Of a DNA stretch of 59,137 nt, positions 7,210-13,767 are shown piece by piece. Under the pieces are notes generated by a model. That model did no database searches, was not told the DNA's origin, and was given only the letters and a program-made list of their open reading frames with translations. The position numbers and the translations under genes were made by a program. This DNA comes from a virus, in IMG/VR virus record IMGVR_UViG_3300030102_005755, positions 1-59,137 of that record; one strand, 5' to 3'. Positions within the stretch are counted from its first letter, which is position 1, and each line of letters opens with the position of its first letter.

Positions 7210-8780
7210 GATGTTGGAATGTCTCTTGTGAATGTTGCGCCGCTTACGGTGAGGTTGTTGCTGTTGGAGCTGCTGTCATTTCCGTTCTGTTCCATTCTCC
7301 AGTATCCGACAAGGTTGGATCTAGAGGACTCGTCCTTCGGAACTCCGCTGTTGTAAATGTTTGAGATGTCTGAGGAAGTAAGTGCGGCGTCATACATGGA
7401 GATATCGTCTAGAATCTGAGCCTGGTGAGTGTACCAGCCACCAAAAATTCTAGCTGCTCCAAGACCAGCAGTTCCTGCATCAAGCCCACTAAAGTCGTAG
7501 TCGTCACTAGCAGTGTTTTCTGTTGTTGTAACGGCGGCCCCATTGATGTAGAACTGACCGCTTCTGGTTTCTGCCACCCCATCTACCGTGCTGACGTAAG
7601 CAACGTGAATCCAATCGTCGTCAGTAACGCCAGAGACGCTAGACAAATTTGGACTTACATCATCGATGTAAATGGTGGTCCCATCTGCAACTTTAACCTG
7701 AATAGCCCCTCGTAGGTCGGCGTCAGTAGAACCTGTTCCAGCAAGCACCCCTAAACTAACCTGCTTGTATGGGGATGTGTTCAGCGCATTCGTAAGAAGA
7801 GTTGTTGACGTCGCCCCAGTAGTTACCCAGTCGGCTCGATGTGCCCAGTAAGAAAGGGTAAAGTCGCCAGCACCAATAAGGCTGGTGAGCGTAGTTCCCG
7901 AAGCCCAAGATGCGATGTCGTTGACTCCATCGAAAGACAGAGCGTATGACTCACCATCTGGTGCGTCCTCTACGATTGTAGCGCCGAGAAGCTTAAAGCT
8001 TTCGTTGTTTCCAGTGTGATCAGAGGTGTTCCCCTCAAACTTGTAATAAGCTTGAATGTTAGATCTAGAGGACTCGTCGAGCTGAACGTTGTCGTTGTAG
8101 ATGGCCTGGGCGATAGTATCATTTGATGCAGACCTAAACACCATGAAGTCATCAATCTTGTACTCTAGAAAGGTGAAGGTTGATAGAGATCCAATCTTTC
8201 CTGGACCAATCCTGTCTGCATTGCCAGCAAAGGCGACACCCGTAAAATCCTCCGCGTTGCCGCTGGTTGTAGATCCTAAGCTTACACCGTTTATCCAAGC
8301 CTCGACAGTTCTATCTGATGCGTTCTTGGTGCAAGAGATAAGAATGTGGTTCCACTGATTCTCCAAAATCTGATCGAACGCCGAGTTGGGGGATATGTAG
8401 TTTACGAAGTAACCGCCACTCGTATTAGAATCGTATAGAGTAAATAAAAGATCATTAGGGTTGGAACTCGCACTTGGACCGTTAATTGATCCAACCACAA
8501 TTTGCACAACCCTACTTCCAGCAAGTACATCGAGGTGATCTACCATCATAAAATTTTTACCACCAGATGGAACAACAGCCCCCTTCACCCAGTACGAGAT
8601 GCTGAAGTCTCCAGTACCGAACATCTCAACAAGCTCTGTATCCGAAGCAAAGTGAGCCCTGTCGTTTATACCGTCAAAGCTCAAAGACTTAGTCCTTGAA
8701 AAGGGAGCGATGTTCCTATTGAACTGGCTTGAAGCTTGAGCTATATCGCCACCAACTACAGATAATCCTAATCCAATCAT
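7206..8780 (-). CDS. two-domain LamG/concanavalin-like adhesin
   Basis: 524 aa with two repeats of the LamG_3 (concanavalin A-like) pattern. Repeat 1 (about 30-260) contains KSLSFDGINDRAHFAS, FSISYWVKG, WNHILISCTKN and IDDFMVFRSASND; repeat 2 (about 275-515) contains YALSFDGVNDIASWAS, FTLSYWAHRAD, WIHVAYVS and LDDISMYDAALT. Such domains bind sugars or surface glycoproteins and are common on phage fibres. Both repeats close with SRSNIQAYYKFEG / SRSNLVGYWRMEQ-like strands. A host-binding fibre or capsid appendage role is inferred. Start overlaps the peptidase stop by 4 nt. Confidence 0.8.
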   Translation of the reverse strand: MIGLGLSVVGGDIAQASSQFNRNIAPFSRTKSLSFDGINDRAHFASDTELVEMFGTGDFSISYWVKGAVVPSGGKNFMMVDHLDVLAGSRVVQIVVGSINGPSASSNPNDLLFTLYDSNTSGGYFVNYISPNSAFDQILENQWNHILISCTKNASDRTVEAWINGVSLGSTTSGNAEDFTGVAFAGNADRIGPGKIGSLSTFTFLEYKIDDFMVFRSASNDTIAQAIYNDNVQLDESSRSNIQAYYKFEGNTSDHTGNNESFKLLGATIVEDAPDGESYALSFDGVNDIASWASGTTLTSLIGAGDFTLSYWAHRADWVTTGATSTTLLTNALNTSPYKQVSLGVLAGTGSTDADLRGAIQVKVADGTTIYIDDVSPNLSSVSGVTDDDWIHVAYVSTVDGVAETRSGQFYINGAAVTTTENTASDDYDFSGLDAGTAGLGAARIFGGWYTHQAQILDDISMYDAALTSSDISNIYNSGVPKDESSRSNLVGYWRMEQNGNDSSSNSNNLTVSGATFTRDIPTS

Positions 8781-9277
8781 AGCGACTTGCCAAATATTAC
8801 TTCGTAGTAAACCTTGCCTCTATCGTCTCGTAGAGCCTTGAGACACCTGCCACGATTAACACCATCATAAACGAAAGACACGTGAACCCAATCAGGATTG
8901 TCTTCATCACCAAACTCCCAAATGAGCTGATCAAACGTAAGGTTGTTGAGTATATAGCGGAAGATGTCACCGTTCGACACACGTCCGAATACGTCTCCAT
9001 CAAGGTCGAGTGCTCTACCCTCCACATGCTGACTACGCTTTGAACCACCGATCGCTTGGTTGAGCTCAGGCGACCTATAGCCGCTCGACACGTATATAGG
9101 CCTTCCGAAATGCTCGCGCACAGGTTGAAAAATATGCTCTGCGACTTTCCTAAGATTTTCTGTAACCCACTCATCTGGCGTGTTATTTATCCCCAGCCGC
9201 TTGGCTGTGTTGCTTTTGGTCACCTCTGCGAGTGACAGATTTTTTGACAGCTTCATTGTTGAGTCGTCGTTTTTCAT
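8777..9277 (-). CDS. M15 family peptidase (endolysin)
   Basis: 166 aa D-Ala-D-Ala type zinc peptidase that would cut peptidoglycan crosslinks at lysis. Motifs: SGYRSPELNQAIGGSKRSQH, then QHVEGRALDLDGD (zinc His and Asp of the SxHxxGxAxD signature) and DWVHVSF carrying the third zinc ligand. It matches the short Peptidase_M15A enzymes common in Bacteroidetes phages and temperate elements. Family members often start at MKLSKN, so the internal Met at 9256 could be the true start. No signal peptide is visible, so a holin would be needed; a holin-like gene is at 28327-28770. Confidence 0.88.
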   Translation of the reverse strand: MKNDDSTMKLSKNLSLAEVTKSNTAKRLGINNTPDEWVTENLRKVAEHIFQPVREHFGRPIYVSSGYRSPELNQAIGGSKRSQHVEGRALDLDGDVFGRVSNGDIFRYILNNLTFDQLIWEFGDEDNPDWVHVSFVYDGVNRGRCLKALRDDRGKVYYEVIFGKSL

Positions 9278-9328
9278 TTTCTACCCCAGGGTCCTTTCGC
9301 TTCAGCTTAGGATTGAAGTAACGATCCC

Positions 9329-9544
9329 TCACTTTCCAGCAACCGCCCTCTTCATCTTGGCGAGCTGAGCGGGGTCCTTGGCAAGAGCATCCACGAGAGA
9401 GCCCCCATCTTTGAAGACCTTACCCCCGTACATGTACATGGGCATTTTGTGCTTGCCCCCGTGCTTCATCATTTTGTCCTTCATCATGCCACCGCCTGGC
9501 ATCTTCTTAACTACTTTGACTTTAGGTTTCTTTCCGTGATCCAT
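9329..9544 (-). CDS. small basic Met/Gly/Lys-rich protein
   Basis: 71 aa: MDHGKKPKVKVVKKMPGGG followed by a Met- and His-rich stretch and a MYGGKVFKDGGSL segment. Proteins with this GGxMYGGKV type of sequence are frequent in marine phages, usually next to virion genes, without known function. It may be a virion or DNA-binding protein (inference). Confidence 0.65.
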   Translation of the reverse strand: MDHGKKPKVKVVKKMPGGGMMKDKMMKHGGKHKMPMYMYGGKVFKDGGSLVDALAKDPAQLAKMKRAVAGK

Positions 9545-9555
9545 AATTATTGTTT

Positions 9556-9984
9556 TTAAGCTGCTACAAATATTTCTACATCGCAGGCTGCTGAATCAGC
9601 TTTTGCTTTGATCGAGTCTATGTTAGCCAGCGACATGGTGGCAACACCTGACGCAGAGTCTGCATCCATCACTGTCTCAAACAAAACAAAGGAATCGCCT
9701 GGTGAGATTTTGACAAAGTACTCGTCGTTGCCTGCGGTCACCCTCAAAGAAACAAAGTTTGTTCCGTCAAGGTTGGTGATCCTCAGGTAGTCAACAGTAG
9801 AATCAGCAAACTGACCAGCAGCTGCTGCAGTGTCAAACAAGAGCAAAGACTGCTCAGCAGTCCCTACACTTACAATACGATCGTTTACAAGAGTGACACC
9901 CGTGATGTCCGTGGTGTTCACAGAGCCCCTCTCCTTGCCGTTAAGGGTTACGCTTTCTGATATGCTAACTGTCAGTGTTGCCAT
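9556..9984 (-). CDS. beta-rich virion-type protein (142 aa)
   Basis: Begins MATLTVSISESVTLNGK; predominantly beta with YLRITNLDGTNFVSLRV, EYFVKISPGDSFVLFE. The pattern of a strand with N-L-D/G, a short hairpin and a GDxFxxF strand is shared with the three proteins at 52533-53703, suggesting one paralogous family of capsid decoration or tail-tube type proteins. One-base overlap with the 274-aa gene. Function inferred. Confidence 0.65.
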   Translation of the reverse strand: MATLTVSISESVTLNGKERGSVNTTDITGVTLVNDRIVSVGTAEQSLLLFDTAAAAGQFADSTVDYLRITNLDGTNFVSLRVTAGNDEYFVKISPGDSFVLFETVMDADSASGVATMSLANIDSIKAKADSAACDVEIFVAA

Positions 9985-10808
9985 TATTCAGGGAGTTTTG
10001 CTCCGTACATAGCCTTCAAAGCATGAAGGAGTCTAAGGTCTTTGTTTTTATCCTGACCACGCTTCAAGATCTTCATGCCTTTCGCCCCGCCAGGGATACC
10101 AGCGCCAGCTAAAAGCTGCATCAAGGTATTGACGTCAATGTTTTGAGATGTGTCTGTACCATATCCCGCAAGCTGACCCTGGGCAATTTGATCCATCTGT
10201 GAACCTCCAGAGATGTCTGGGTACTCAAGCTCGCTAGTCGATGGTGTAGCACCGATCTCTTGCATACCACCCATAAGGCCTCTCTCATCCATGTTCTGAG
10301 ATGGGGCATCTTCTCCAGCAATCATTTTACCCAAGAGCTTTGTCCCGCCCTTCAGGGCTTTCCTCTTAACTGCGTCTGTCTTCAGAGCTTTGATGCCTTG
10401 GCCTACAGCGCTGCCGAGCTTAGAGCTGCCAAGATTGCTGGCAAGATTGCTGGCAAGACCAGACAAACCACCTCCGCTTTGAACAGCACTAACCAAAGCA
10501 GGGGCTCCAAAAGCCGCACCAGCAGCCAATGCACCTGCACCAATGCCTTTCTTGATTCTATCTCGCTGGACTTTCTTCAAGTACTCCAAGCGATCAGCAC
10601 TGCGTGGCCCTTCTTCGTTTAGCTTCCCCTGTCTATCCAACTTCTTGAGGTAACGCTTCTCTTTTCTCAAAGCTGAACCCTTGGTTCTTAAGAAGCCTTG
10701 ATTGCCAAATGCTGTGTTGATCCCAGAACCTGCCCCCTCCATGTCGGAGAACTTGTCCTGAGAGTTGCTGAAGAACCCTCCCTTGCGGTATTCTTTGTTG
10801 ATCTTCAT
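9984..10808 (-). CDS. virion-type protein with hydrophobic segment (274 aa)
   Basis: First gene of the left late operon. Basic N-terminus with many Lys (MKINKEYRKGGFFS, KRYLKKLDRQGK), then a Gly/Ala hydrophobic segment around residues 92-115 (GIGAGALAAGAAFGAPALV), then Ser/Gly-rich linker and a basic end. Composition resembles ejected or membrane-penetrating virion proteins, but no homologue family is recognised. A TATATTTG promoter sits so close that the mRNA would be nearly leaderless. Confidence 0.6.
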   Translation of the reverse strand: MKINKEYRKGGFFSNSQDKFSDMEGAGSGINTAFGNQGFLRTKGSALRKEKRYLKKLDRQGKLNEEGPRSADRLEYLKKVQRDRIKKGIGAGALAAGAAFGAPALVSAVQSGGGLSGLASNLASNLGSSKLGSAVGQGIKALKTDAVKRKALKGGTKLLGKMIAGEDAPSQNMDERGLMGGMQEIGATPSTSELEYPDISGGSQMDQIAQGQLAGYGTDTSQNIDVNTLMQLLAGAGIPGGAKGMKILKRGQDKNKDLRLLHALKAMYGAKLPE

Positions 10809-10813
10809 GGCTA

Positions 10814-10844
10814 CAAATATAGCCAGTTATTTTTTAGTACTCAA
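10814..10844 (-). promoter_or_regulatory. Bacteroidetes-type promoter for the left late operon
   Basis: On the minus strand: TTG (10842-10844), 20 nt spacer, then TATATTTG (10814-10821), matching the -33 TTG / -7 TAnnTTTG arrangement. The ATG begins 5 nt after the box, so the transcript should start at or next to the start codon. Confidence 0.7.
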
Positions 10845-11201
10845 GCCCAGATCAAGGCTCTTTTTTTCAGGACACAACATCCCTCGCGCCATAAACAATA
10901 AAGGATTCCCTTTGTGCAAACAAAGAAAAATGCTTTGACTGCTTAAAAAGTTCTGAATCGCTTCAGTGCTGTAAAGGTATAAACAAAAATTTCAAAAGTC
11001 AACCGTCAACAGTTACTTGAATACAAGGACTCCAACAGATTGCAAACCAGCAGGTTAAGAATTTTTGGTGTGAATTTGTCTCTGAAGTCAATCTAGCAAG
11101 ATCACCGCAAAAATGAGGGGAGTTCAATGCACCGTGGGGATTATATGTAGTAGCGGACGCCAGCGTGTACGACCAGAATCGGTTTGGCAGACCCCACCCC
11201 C
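10845..11201. other. gene-free left half of divergent control region
   Basis: AT-rich stretch of about 360 bp between the divergent late and early modules. No ORF with supported coding character was seen. It holds A/T runs (including a T7 run near 10860 next to a weak AGCC/GGCT hairpin). It must carry the promoter for the early plus-strand transcripts or an origin, but no TAnnTTTG box could be placed confidently on the plus strand. Confidence 0.5.
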
Positions 11202-11590
11202 CAACTATCTTCGATAGTTGCGCTGTAACTTTCAGCTTTTTACCTACTGACTTTCAGTCAGTTAGGTATGGATGGCTCCCCCACTGCGTGAGACTGCAGG
11301 GTGTAACGTGCTGTCTGTCAGGGTGGGACAATCCCCAACCTCAATCTCTACTTCAGCACCAACACCCCTTAACGGGGTGACACTGAAACGGCAAACCGAA
11401 GCCCTTCACGTAGCCTAACCTACGGAGATAACTGGTTATCTCTCAGCGTGTTAGGAGACTTCAGCTCCACTACAACTACCAAGGGTAGTGGTAGTGAGAA
11501 GCCGTCAGGGTAGAGGGTTGAGAGAAGAGAGAGAGGAGTCTACGACTCTCTCTCCTCTCAACACTCCTAGGCTCCGAGAGTCGGTCTAGG
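11202..11590 (+). ncRNA. array of strong hairpins ahead of first early gene (structured RNA candidate)
   Basis: A run of inverted repeats with little sequence between them: 11202-11220 (CAACTATC, loop TTC, GATAGTTG); 11241-11268 (12 bp with one bulge, loop TTC); 11352-11387 (TTCAG/CTGAA enclosing CACCCC/GGGGTG); 11415-11454 (CTAAC/GTTAG enclosing GAGATAAC/GTTATCTC); 11468-11496 (CACTAC.ACTACC with one mismatch, loop AAG); 11517-11562 (long GA/TC-rich stem closing on GAGTC-TAC-GACTC); 11566-11590 (CCTAG + CCGA, loop GAG, TCGG + CTAGG). The last stem ends exactly where the common leader begins. It could be a structured 5' untranslated RNA, a free ncRNA, an origin element or a set of protein sites. 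Strand is assigned from the downstream gene. Confidence 0.6.
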
Positions 11591-11601
11591 TCAAACTTCA
11601 A
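11591..11601 (+). promoter_or_regulatory. common early leader motif, copy 1
   Basis: TCAAACTTCAA, 11 nt before ATG 11613, directly abutting the last hairpin of the upstream array. One of five copies that share fixed spacing to the start codon (copies 2-5 at 12329, 12635, 13482, 14657). Likely a translation-initiation or mRNA 5'-end element. Confidence 0.75.
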
Positions 11602-11612
11602 AATCATCTCCG

Positions 11613-12137
11613 ATGAACAACTTCAACTTCTCTGACTGCCGTAAGGCAGTGAACCAAGCCACCTTCCGTCCAACCGCAGAGCGCAAAGCCGCCGCAGCGA
11701 AGCTGCTTCAGGAGGCCTTGGACTTCGTCACTAACCTCGAAGAGGTTAAGGAGACCAAGCCGAAAGCCAAGAAGCGTCGTCGTAAGACGACGAAGCGGAC
11801 ACCTTCACAGAAGGTGGCAGATGCTCAAGACAGGGCGGCTCTCAAGACCAACGAAGTTGGGCCAATCAAGCCCAAGTCGGCGAAGCCGAAAGCGTCGGTC
11901 AAGGCGGCGGCCAAGGCGGCGCAGGCCGTGAGTGAGCACACTGGGGCAGCGGCTAAAGCCGCCAAGAAAGCCGAACTCAAGGCCGAAGCGGTTCAACCAA
12001 AGGTTGAGGACAACCGCCTGACTTCTCTGGAAGAGAAGATTGAGATGCTGACCAAGTTGGTGGCCTTGCAGATGCAGGGTGAGCCTACCCACACGATCGA
12101 TACTATCAGTATCGATGAACTCCCTTTCCAACTCTAA
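11613..12137 (+). CDS. Lys/Ala-rich histone-like early protein
   Basis: 174 aa, first gene of the early module. An N-terminal helical part (residues 1-45) is followed by a KPKAKKRRRKTTKRTPSQK cluster and repeated Ala/Lys segments like those of histone H1 or bacterial HU tails (about residues 50-130), then a coiled-coil-like helix TSLEEKIEMLTKLVALQ and an acidic end ISIDELPFQL. The DELPF ending resembles the SSB C-terminal tip that recruits replication proteins. Probably a DNA- or RNA-binding protein made very early. Start chosen because it is the first ATG after the leader motif; the C-terminal function is inferred. Confidence 0.75.
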   Translation: MNNFNFSDCRKAVNQATFRPTAERKAAAAKLLQEALDFVTNLEEVKETKPKAKKRRRKTTKRTPSQKVADAQDRAALKTNEVGPIKPKSAKPKASVKAAAKAAQAVSEHTGAAAKAAKKAELKAEAVQPKVEDNRLTSLEEKIEMLTKLVALQMQGEPTHTIDTISIDELPFQL

Positions 12138-12147
12138 TTCATCGAAG

Positions 12148-12240
12148 ATGACAATCCTTCTCCAACTCTTCATGCTCTGCGTGTACTCCACGCTCTCCGT
12201 GCTCTGCGTAGCCGCCTTGGTGAACTTGTTCACCGACTGA
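12148..12240 (+). CDS. 30-aa membrane micropeptide
   Basis: ATG 12148-12150 to TGA 12238-12240. Sequence MTILLQLFMLCVYSTLSVLC then VAALVNLFTD: a single predicted transmembrane helix over nearly the whole length. It closes the first cassette, 27 nt before a long hairpin. A second similar micropeptide closes the third cassette (13331-13414). Too short to be sure from coding statistics; the clean hydrophobic profile supports it. Confidence 0.45.
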   Translation: MTILLQLFMLCVYSTLSVLCVAALVNLFTD

Positions 12241-12266
12241 CCGACCGAACTCAACCCCTGTTAGTA

Positions 12267-12315
12267 TCTCTTAGTACACACTCTCTTCATTTATGAAGAG
12301 TGTGTACTTAGAGAG
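12267..12315 (+). other. long hairpin between early cassettes 1 and 2
   Basis: GTACACAC (12274-12281) pairs with GTGTGTAC (12300-12307) and TCTTCAT (12284-12290) with ATGAAGA (12293-12299), extended by TCTC/GAGA outside; a 2-nt bulge. No T-run follows, so it is not a standard terminator. It resembles an RNase III-type processing stem. The common leader begins 13 nt later. Confidence 0.65.
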
Positions 12316-12328
12316 ACAACACTCAATG

Positions 12329-12339
12329 TCAAACTTCAA
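12329..12339 (+). promoter_or_regulatory. common early leader motif, copy 2
   Basis: TCAAACTTCAA, 10 nt before ATG 12350. The flanks CTCAATG before it are shared with copy 4, and TTCAA after it with copy 5. The upstream in-frame ATG in CAATGTCAAAC would also give a protein, but the same ATG in copy 4 is out of frame, so the downstream ATG is preferred. Confidence 0.75.
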
Positions 12340-12349
12340 TTCAACCATC

Positions 12350-12490
12350 ATGCATCCTTCTATGCGCCGTCAGCTCATCGCTGACCTCCTGACCTCTTCG
12401 TTCGACTTCGACCTCCTCACATCTACGGATGAATGGGAGCAGCTCACCTGCGACGAGCAGATGACATTGGCTGACCTCATCAACTGCTAA
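12350..12490 (+). CDS. hypothetical 46-aa acidic early protein
   Basis: Start MHPSMRRQLIADLLTSSFDF placed after the leader; the rest is acidic (TDEWEQLTCDEQMTLADL). Helical, no known family. An alternative in-frame start at 12326 would add eight residues encoded by the leader itself. Sits alone with a 33-aa mini-ORF between a long hairpin and the hammerhead ribozyme. Confidence 0.6.
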   Translation: MHPSMRRQLIADLLTSSFDFDLLTSTDEWEQLTCDEQMTLADLINC

Positions 12491-12501
12491 ACCCAAAAAT
12501 C

Positions 12502-12603
12502 ATGTCAACGAAATTTCGCATAAAAGACGGGAACAGCTACGTCTGGCCCTGTTGGCTCCATGACTCTTACGTCAAGACGCTCAGGTACACTGACGAGTCC
12601 TGA
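12502..12603 (+). CDS. 33-aa mini-ORF ending inside the hammerhead ribozyme
   Basis: ATG 12502-12504, stop TGA 12601-12603. Product MSTKFRIKDGNSYVWPCWLH then DSYVKTLRYTDES. Its last six codons encode the 5' strand of ribozyme stem I, the CTGACGA core and half of stem II, and the stop codon lies in loop II. A ribosome finishing this ORF would unfold the ribozyme. Coding status is uncertain but spacing (11 nt after the previous stop) is normal for this region. Confidence 0.5.
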   Translation: MSTKFRIKDGNSYVWPCWLHDSYVKTLRYTDES

Positions 12604-12636
12604 ATGGACGAAACACCCCCTTGGGGTGTCTGTATC
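12584..12636 (+). ncRNA. type I hammerhead self-cleaving ribozyme
   Basis: All invariant core parts are present in order. Stem I 5' strand GGTACA (12584-12589); CTGACGA core (12590-12596); stem II GTCC/GGAC with loop TGAAT (12597-12609); GAA (12610-12612); A15.1-U16.1 closing stem III, A+CACCCC (12613-12619), loop CTT, GGGGTG+T (12623-12629); cleavage base C17 at 12630; stem I 3' strand TGTATC (12631-12636), which pairs fully with GGTACA (one G-U). Stem I is the open one, hence type I. Cleavage is predicted between 12630 and 12631, leaving a 5'-OH mRNA with 26 nt of leader before ATG 12657. Confidence 0.88.
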
Positions 12637-12645
12637 AAACTTCAA
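12635..12645 (+). promoter_or_regulatory. common early leader motif, copy 3 (behind ribozyme)
   Basis: TCAAACTTCAA, 11 nt before ATG 12657. It begins four nt after the predicted ribozyme cleavage site and its first two bases belong to stem I, so cleavage and release of stem I would free the motif. Confidence 0.75.
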
Positions 12646-12656
12646 TTTTCTTTACG

Positions 12657-13079
12657 ATGGCATCTTTGCAATCACTCTACATGGCCCTGCAAGCAGGCGA
12701 GGGCTTCAGCGTAAACGCTGACCAAAAGACCTTTGCTGGACGTGGCTACGCAGTCGGTGGAACCGAGGTTCCGTCTCTCGTCGTTGAAAACGACAGCCTG
12801 TCCTTCAATCAATTCTCTGCCGCTATGCAGAACATGGCATCGAAGATGCTTGACCCAGACACCCAAGTGCTCGGCGGTTGGGTGGATGCAGGGATGGCCT
12901 TCATCGAGGTTTCCGACGTGGTGCGTAGCAAGTACGTCGCATTGGAACTTGCCGAGTACCGAAACGAAAGGGCCATCTACGACTTCAACACGCAGTCAGA
13001 GGTTCGCAACCCTAGCTTCATCAGCGGCACAGCCACCACCAAGGTCAATGTCTCACGTAAGCAAACACAGGAAGCATGA
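12657..13079 (+). CDS. hypothetical 140-aa early protein
   Basis: Start MASLQSLYMALQAGEGFSVN chosen after the leader motif; the longer frame from 12621 would begin inside the ribozyme. Mixed alpha/beta, neutral to acidic, with FIEVSDVVRSKYVALELAEY and a basic tail TTKVNVSRKQTQEA. No family recognised. Overlaps the next gene by 4 nt (ATGA). Confidence 0.7.
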   Translation: MASLQSLYMALQAGEGFSVNADQKTFAGRGYAVGGTEVPSLVVENDSLSFNQFSAAMQNMASKMLDPDTQVLGGWVDAGMAFIEVSDVVRSKYVALELAEYRNERAIYDFNTQSEVRNPSFISGTATTKVNVSRKQTQEA

Positions 13080-13315
13080 ACATTTGGGAACGTTACCCAT
13101 CCAAGGGAACTCACTACGAGTGGAACCAAGCCAAGGCCAAGTTGCACACCTTCGAGTATTATGTCCACTACGGAAGCGACCGAGACGACTGGAAAGGCCC
13201 ACACAGGGTCAAGGCACTCACGAAAGAGGAGGCCATCCGAAGTGCCCAAAGGTACTTCGCAGACACGGGGTGGACCGTGTGGAACAAGACATTCAAAGTC
13301 GTTGATAATCAGTAA
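13076..13315 (+). CDS. hypothetical 79-aa early protein
   Basis: MNIWERYPSKGTHYEWNQAK then a beta-rich part with FEYYVHYGSDRDDWKGPHR and a helix KEEAIRSAQRYFADT. This strand-helix-strand layout is like small single-domain early phage proteins; function unknown. Coupled to the preceding gene by an ATGA overlap. Confidence 0.65.
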   Translation: MNIWERYPSKGTHYEWNQAKAKLHTFEYYVHYGSDRDDWKGPHRVKALTKEEAIRSAQRYFADTGWTVWNKTFKVVDNQ

Positions 13316-13330
13316 CTTAACACCATTCAC

Positions 13331-13414
13331 ATGAAGAAGAACTTCAACATCGTGTTCGTGACGTTCGTTGCGTACCTGGCTACCTTGGTAGCAATCTACA
13401 TCCTCAACCTCTAG
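13331..13414 (+). CDS. 27-aa membrane micropeptide
   Basis: MKKNFNIVFVTFVAYLATLV then AIYILNL: basic N-terminus and one transmembrane helix. TAG stop at 13412-13414 touches the base of the next long hairpin. Same position in its cassette as the 30-aa peptide at 12148-12240. Small membrane peptides are typical phage takeover or exclusion factors, but this role is inference. Confidence 0.5.
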   Translation: MKKNFNIVFVTFVAYLATLVAIYILNL

Positions 13415-13477
13415 AGAGTATCAGTATATATATCTCTCTGAACGTAGTGAAGAGAGTATATATATACGATACCTCTC
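13414..13477 (+). other. long AT-rich hairpin between early cassettes 3 and 4
   Basis: About 24 bp stem: GAGA..GTATC, GTATATATAT, TCTCT on the 5' side pair with AGAGA, ATATATATAC, GATAC, CTCTC on the 3' side; bulges of 1-2 nt; loop GAACGTAGTGA. No T-run follows. Leader copy 4 begins 4 nt after it. Likely RNA processing or mRNA 5'-end protecting structure. Confidence 0.7.
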
Positions 13478-13481
13478 AATG

Positions 13482-13492
13482 TCAAACTTCAA
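13482..13492 (+). promoter_or_regulatory. common early leader motif, copy 4
   Basis: TCAAACTTCAA, 11 nt before ATG 13504. Shares 18 identical bases with copy 2 (CTCAATG plus the motif). The ATG inside CAATGTC is out of frame with the gene here, which shows the motif is not simply coding. Confidence 0.75.
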
Positions 13493-13503
13493 ACTCCAAA
13501 CCG

Positions 13504-13767
13504 ATGGACAACATCAAAGACATGACGAACGACGAGTTCATCAACCACCTCATGACGGGGTACAGCAAGCACGGAGCACTCGTGCACTTGGTAGTCCTTG
13601 ACTGCCTTCAGCGTGGCCTCGACCACTACATATCACACAAGGATAAAATCCTTGAAGAGCACAACAATCCCCGTGAGGATGGGCGTATCTCACTCATCAA
13701 CATGAAGGCATGGGTTGAGTGCTGTGAAGAAACACAACAACGAATCAACGAAAAGTACAATGGATGA
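13504..13767 (+). CDS. hypothetical 87-aa early protein
   Basis: MDNIKDMTNDEFINHLMTGY start follows the leader. Helical, with HLVVLDCLQRGLDHYISH and a C-terminal EWVECCEE-like Cys pair (VECCEETQQRINEKYNG). No family known. Overlaps the next gene by 8 nt, so cassette 4 is a tightly packed operon. Confidence 0.65.
   Translation: MDNIKDMTNDEFINHLMTGYSKHGALVHLVVLDCLQRGLDHYISHKDKILEEHNNPREDGRISLINMKAWVECCEETQQRINEKYNG

Noticed and set aside
7425-8699. CRISPR array or tandem repeats in the LamG protein gene
   Set aside because: The two halves are diverged protein-domain repeats, not short direct repeats with spacers. No CRISPR-like periodic repeat was seen anywhere in the window.
10844-10868. Intrinsic terminator on the plus strand near 10.85 kb
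   Set aside because: Only a 4-bp AGCC/GGCT stem precedes the T-run and there is no plus-strand gene upstream to end. Kept only as a note in the intergenic entry.
11165-11380. 71-codon plus-strand ORF in the hairpin array
   Set aside because: It runs through several inverted repeats, has no leader motif or plausible start signal, and its translation is low-quality (repeats, Pro/Gln runs). The stems explain the sequence better.
11202-11590. N4-type virion RNA polymerase hairpin promoters
   Set aside because: Stems with 3-nt loops are present, but the stems are longer and not of one type, and no T7/N4 or crAss-type RNA polymerase motifs were recognised in the 2,668-aa protein.
12326-12349. Start of the 46-aa gene at the ATG in CAATGTCAAAC
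   Set aside because: In frame here, but the same ATG before leader copy 4 is out of frame with its gene. The leader is therefore probably not coding; the downstream ATG is preferred.
12267-13477. More hammerhead ribozymes before leader copies 1, 2, 4 and 5
   Set aside because: CTGANGA plus GAAA core pairs were looked for at each leader and found only at 12584-12636. The others are plain stems or a tRNA-like fold.
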